15,275 nt of DNA, taken from the NCBI GenBank assembly GCA_018713755.1, contig DVOG01000111.1:1-15275 (forward strand), written 5' to 3'. A program made the translations under genes and the position numbers. The notes under the pieces are model-generated. The model saw only the letters and a program-made list of their open reading frames with translations, was not told the origin of the DNA and did no database searches. Positions 13,386 through 15,275 of the stretch are shown piece by piece. This stretch comes from Candidatus Spyradosoma merdigallinarum. Lineage in GTDB: Bacteria; Verrucomicrobiota; Verrucomicrobiia; Opitutales; UBA953. How positions within the stretch are numbered: position 1 is the stretch's first letter; each line of letters opens with the position of its first letter.

Positions 13386-15275
13386 TCACTTCGCCTCGAG
13401 CACGCCGATTTCGGCGGCGGAAACGTGATTTTTCTCGAGCGCGTGCGTTCCCGTGAAGCGGAAGTAGCGCGCGTTTTGCGGCGGGAACGCGACGGTCTGC
13501 TCGATCGGGTTCGCGCGAAGGTTGCCGAATTCGCCCTCGGCGACTTTTTTCCACTTTTTGCCGTCCGTGCTGATTTCGAATTTGTAACGGTCGGTCATGC
13601 CGTTGTTCGTGCCGTCCTGGCGCGGCAGGTACGTGAACGCGCGAAGCTTGAGCGTTTCGCCCATGTCGACCGTGAACGACTGCGGCGGGCGCAGTTCCTG
13701 CCGCGGGTGCGTGTGCCAGAACGTGTCGGCGTTCCCGTCGATCGCGGCCTTGGCGTTCGTGCCCTTCGGCTCGGCGACGATTTTCCATTTCGTTTTCGGC
13801 ACGCCCTGCGTGAACAGCGGCTCGTTCGTCGCCTTCTTCAGGTTGAGTCCTTCCGGCAGCTTGAACAGCGAAAGTTCGGCGATGCAGGGGCTCGCGGCAG
13901 CTTCCGTGATGCGCAGGCGCACGCGCTTGGCCGTGACCGGCTCCGGCAGCACGAGCATCGTCTGAACGCCGATTGTCATGCCGGAAACGACTTCTTTCCA
14001 TTCGCCGTCGACTTCGGCGTCGAGCGCCCAGGCGTCGACGCGCTGGCCGAGGCGGATTTCCTCGCGCACGCGCACGACGTCGAAAGTCGCCTTCGACGGG
14101 AGCTCGACGACGGCGGCGGCGGTCGTCTGTCCGTCTTTCGTCGCCCAGAACGTGTCGAGGTCGCCGTCGGTCAGCTTGTCTGCGGAAAACGCTTTCCCGC
14201 GGGAACGGCCTTTGGCGTCTCCGCCGAGCGCGAAATCTTTTTTGTAAAGGGCGTCGCGGAGCTTCTTGAATCCCATGAGCGCCTTGACGTCGGCGGGATC
14301 GAGCCGACCGGTCTTGTCCGGCGCGAGGTTCAGGATGAGATTCGCGCCGCGGCCGACGCAGTCGAACCAAACCTGCATGAGCGTTTCCGGAGATTTCGGA
14401 CGACCGCCCTTGTGCCAGAACCAGCCGCTGTGGTTGATCGGCGTGTCGCCTTCCGCGGGAACCCAGCGATCCCCGCCGCGGACGCCGTGCGCGGCCTGCG
14501 CGTGCTGACACCTGTCGCGGCAAGACGGCGGATGCGCCGGTCCCGCGTTCGAAGACGAGCCGATGGTGTGCCAGTGCGGATAACCGACGTGCCCGCGCTC
14601 GGAGCCGCCCCAGCGCGCGTCTCCGTAATGCGACGCGCCCCAGATGATGCATTCCGGCTGCATTTTGCGGATATTTTTCACGATTTGTTCGAAATCGTAA
14701 TATTTGTCCGCGCCGCCAGGCGTGTTGCGGCGTTCCCGCGCGCCGCCGTAGTAGCCGTCGCCGCCGTTCGCGCCGTCGAACCAGATTTCGAAAACGTCGC
14801 CGTAATTCGTGAGCAGCTCTTCAATTTGTCCGTAATAGGCCTTGATGTAGCCGGGACGGCCGTACTCCGGGTGATTTCTGTCCCACGGAGAAAGATACGT
14901 TCCGAACTTGATGCCGTATTTCTTGCAGGCTTCGGAAAACTCCTTCACGACGTCGCCCTTGCCGTTTTTCCACGGCGATTTTTTGATGCTGTGCTCCGTG
15001 GTCTTCGTCGGCCACGCGCACCAGCCGTCGTGATGCTTCGCGGTGTAAATCATCCCGGTCATCCCGCCTTCTTTGAAGGTTTTGACGATTTCCTCCGCGT
15101 CGAAATCCGTCGGGTTGAAGAGCGTCGGGCTTTCGTCGCCGTAGCCCCATTCGCGGCCGGTGAACGTGTTGAGACCGAAATGCGTGAACGCGTAAAATTC
15201 CAGCCGCTGCCACTGAACCTGCGGTTCGGTCGGCGTCGCGCCGTAAGGTTTCGGCGCGCCGGAGCTGAACGCGGG
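13386..15275 (-). CDS. GH29 alpha-L-fucosidase, start outside window
   Basis: Hydrolyses alpha-L-fucosides by the retaining mechanism. The frame stays open to the window edge, giving 629 visible residues and missing the start and any signal peptide. The ATG at 15062 is internal: the codons upstream of it read as the family N-terminus (FTHFGLNTFTGREWG, visible residues ~30-44). Also visible: TAKHHDGW (~78-85), YLSPWDRN, the likely nucleophile Asp in EIWFDGANG (~167), PAEGDTPINHSGWFWH (~273-288) with a Glu that could be the acid/base, and LILNLAPDKTG closing the barrel. The C-terminal half carries two discoidin-like (F5/8 type C) modules, the second containing DTFWHTH and ending in RYFRFTG and AEIGVLEAK. 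Motif style resembles GH29 enzymes of gut Bacteroidota that cleave alpha-1,3/1,4 fucose. Likely exported for host or algal glycan use. A strong terminator follows. Confidence 0.93.
   Translation of the reverse strand, partial: PAFSSGAPKPYGATPTEPQVQWQRLEFYAFTHFGLNTFTGREWGYGDESPTLFNPTDFDAEEIVKTFKEGGMTGMIYTAKHHDGWCAWPTKTTEHSIKKSPWKNGKGDVVKEFSEACKKYGIKFGTYLSPWDRNHPEYGRPGYIKAYYGQIEELLTNYGDVFEIWFDGANGGDGYYGGARERRNTPGGADKYYDFEQIVKNIRKMQPECIIWGASHYGDARWGGSERGHVGYPHWHTIGSSSNAGPAHPPSCRDRCQHAQAAHGVRGGDRWVPAEGDTPINHSGWFWHKGGRPKSPETLMQVWFDCVGRGANLILNLAPDKTGRLDPADVKALMGFKKLRDALYKKDFALGGDAKGRSRGKAFSADKLTDGDLDTFWATKDGQTTAAAVVELPSKATFDVVRVREEIRLGQRVDAWALDAEVDGEWKEVVSGMTIGVQTMLVLPEPVTAKRVRLRITEAAASPCIAELSLFKLPEGLNLKKATNEPLFTQGVPKTKWKIVAEPKGTNAKAAIDGNADTFWHTHPRQELRPPQSFTVDMGETLKLRAFTYLPRQDGTNNGMTDRYKFEISTDGKKWKKVAEGEFGNLRANPIEQTVAFPPQNARYFRFTGTHALEKNHVSAAEIGVLEAK

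Larger units (their letters stand above)
69..14737. repeat. dispersed heptamer GGGAACG / CGTTCCC, about 67 copies
   Basis: Hand count finds 38 copies as GGGAACG and 29 as CGTTCCC on the plus strand, first at 69 and last at 14731-14737. The base before the first G is almost always C and often GC, so the word is effectively (G)CGGGAACG. Copies occur inside genes on both strands and in the intergenic gaps (2133, 3820, 3882, 5138, 8991, 10163, 10236, 13309). Closest copies are 17 bases apart (11946 and 11963). The longest empty stretches are 4023-5137 (mostly tgt) and 8998-9916 (ychF). It is not tandem and has no flanking duplications, so it is not a transposon or minisatellite. Confidence 0.9.

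Noticed and set aside
14480..14565. Possible compensated frameshift in the Cys/His-rich stretch of the fucosidase
   Set aside because: Translation on both sides and through the stretch stays consistent with a GH29 loop leading into PAEGDTP; no alternate frame gives a better reading.
1..15275. Searches for tRNA/rRNA genes, CRISPR arrays, transposases or terminal inverted repeats, and phage genes
   Set aside because: No cloverleaf or rRNA-like segment, no regularly spaced repeats and no mobile-element protein motifs were recognised; the GGGAACG copies are irregularly spaced and lack spacers of constant length.

Overview
The window is a GC-rich bacterial chromosome segment with seven protein-coding loci and no RNA gene, CRISPR array or insertion sequence that I can support. 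A C-terminal PEP-CTERM sorting tag, a GH29 fucosidase with carbohydrate-binding-type C-terminal domains and a DedA/ATP-grasp membrane protein together suggest a Verrucomicrobiota (Opitutae-like), possibly host-associated organism. That placement is inference from protein flavour, not from a marker gene.

Layout. 24-2117 (-): remnant of a secreted kexin-type S8 peptidase with P domain, beta-strand repeats and PEP-CTERM tag; its 5' part, including the catalytic Asp and His, is gone, cut off exactly at the guaB terminator (2102-2147). 2196-3782 (-): guaB, IMP dehydrogenase, whose Shine-Dalgarno lies inside a perfect 11-bp stem. 3783-3925: divergent guaB/tgt promoter region. 3926-8985 (+): an operon-like trio of tgt (queuosine tRNA modification), an SNF2-family ATPase and a PLP aminotransferase, the last two overlapping by 4 bases (ATGA). 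9005-10111 (-): ychF, converging on the aminotransferase with a 19-base gap. 10259-13222 (-): a 987-residue fusion of membrane anchor, alpha/beta hydrolase, DedA/VTT membrane domain and ATP-grasp domain. 13319-13366: strong terminator. 13386 to the window edge (-): GH29 alpha-L-fucosidase with its start outside the window. Every intergenic gap is shorter than 170 bases.

The most striking signal is not a gene. The heptamer GGGAACG (nearly always CGGGAACG, often GCGGGAACG) or its complement CGTTCCC occurs about 67 times by hand count, roughly once per 230 bases on both strands, against about 3 expected by composition. It lies in all genes and in the intergenic gaps I checked, including one terminator stem, and it is read in several frames (Arg-Glu-Arg, Gly-Thr, Gly-Asn, Val-Pro). 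This points to a DNA-level cause, comparable to cyanobacterial HIP1 or to DNA uptake sequences.

Other notable points are departures from expected active-site residues: Tgt keeps only one Cys and the His of its zinc site; IMPDH has Ser for the usual Asp before the TAHGHS motif; and the fusion protein has Gly for the hydrolase nucleophile and Gly/Lys for the ATP-grasp metal ligands. These comparisons rest on remembered family motifs and need alignments.
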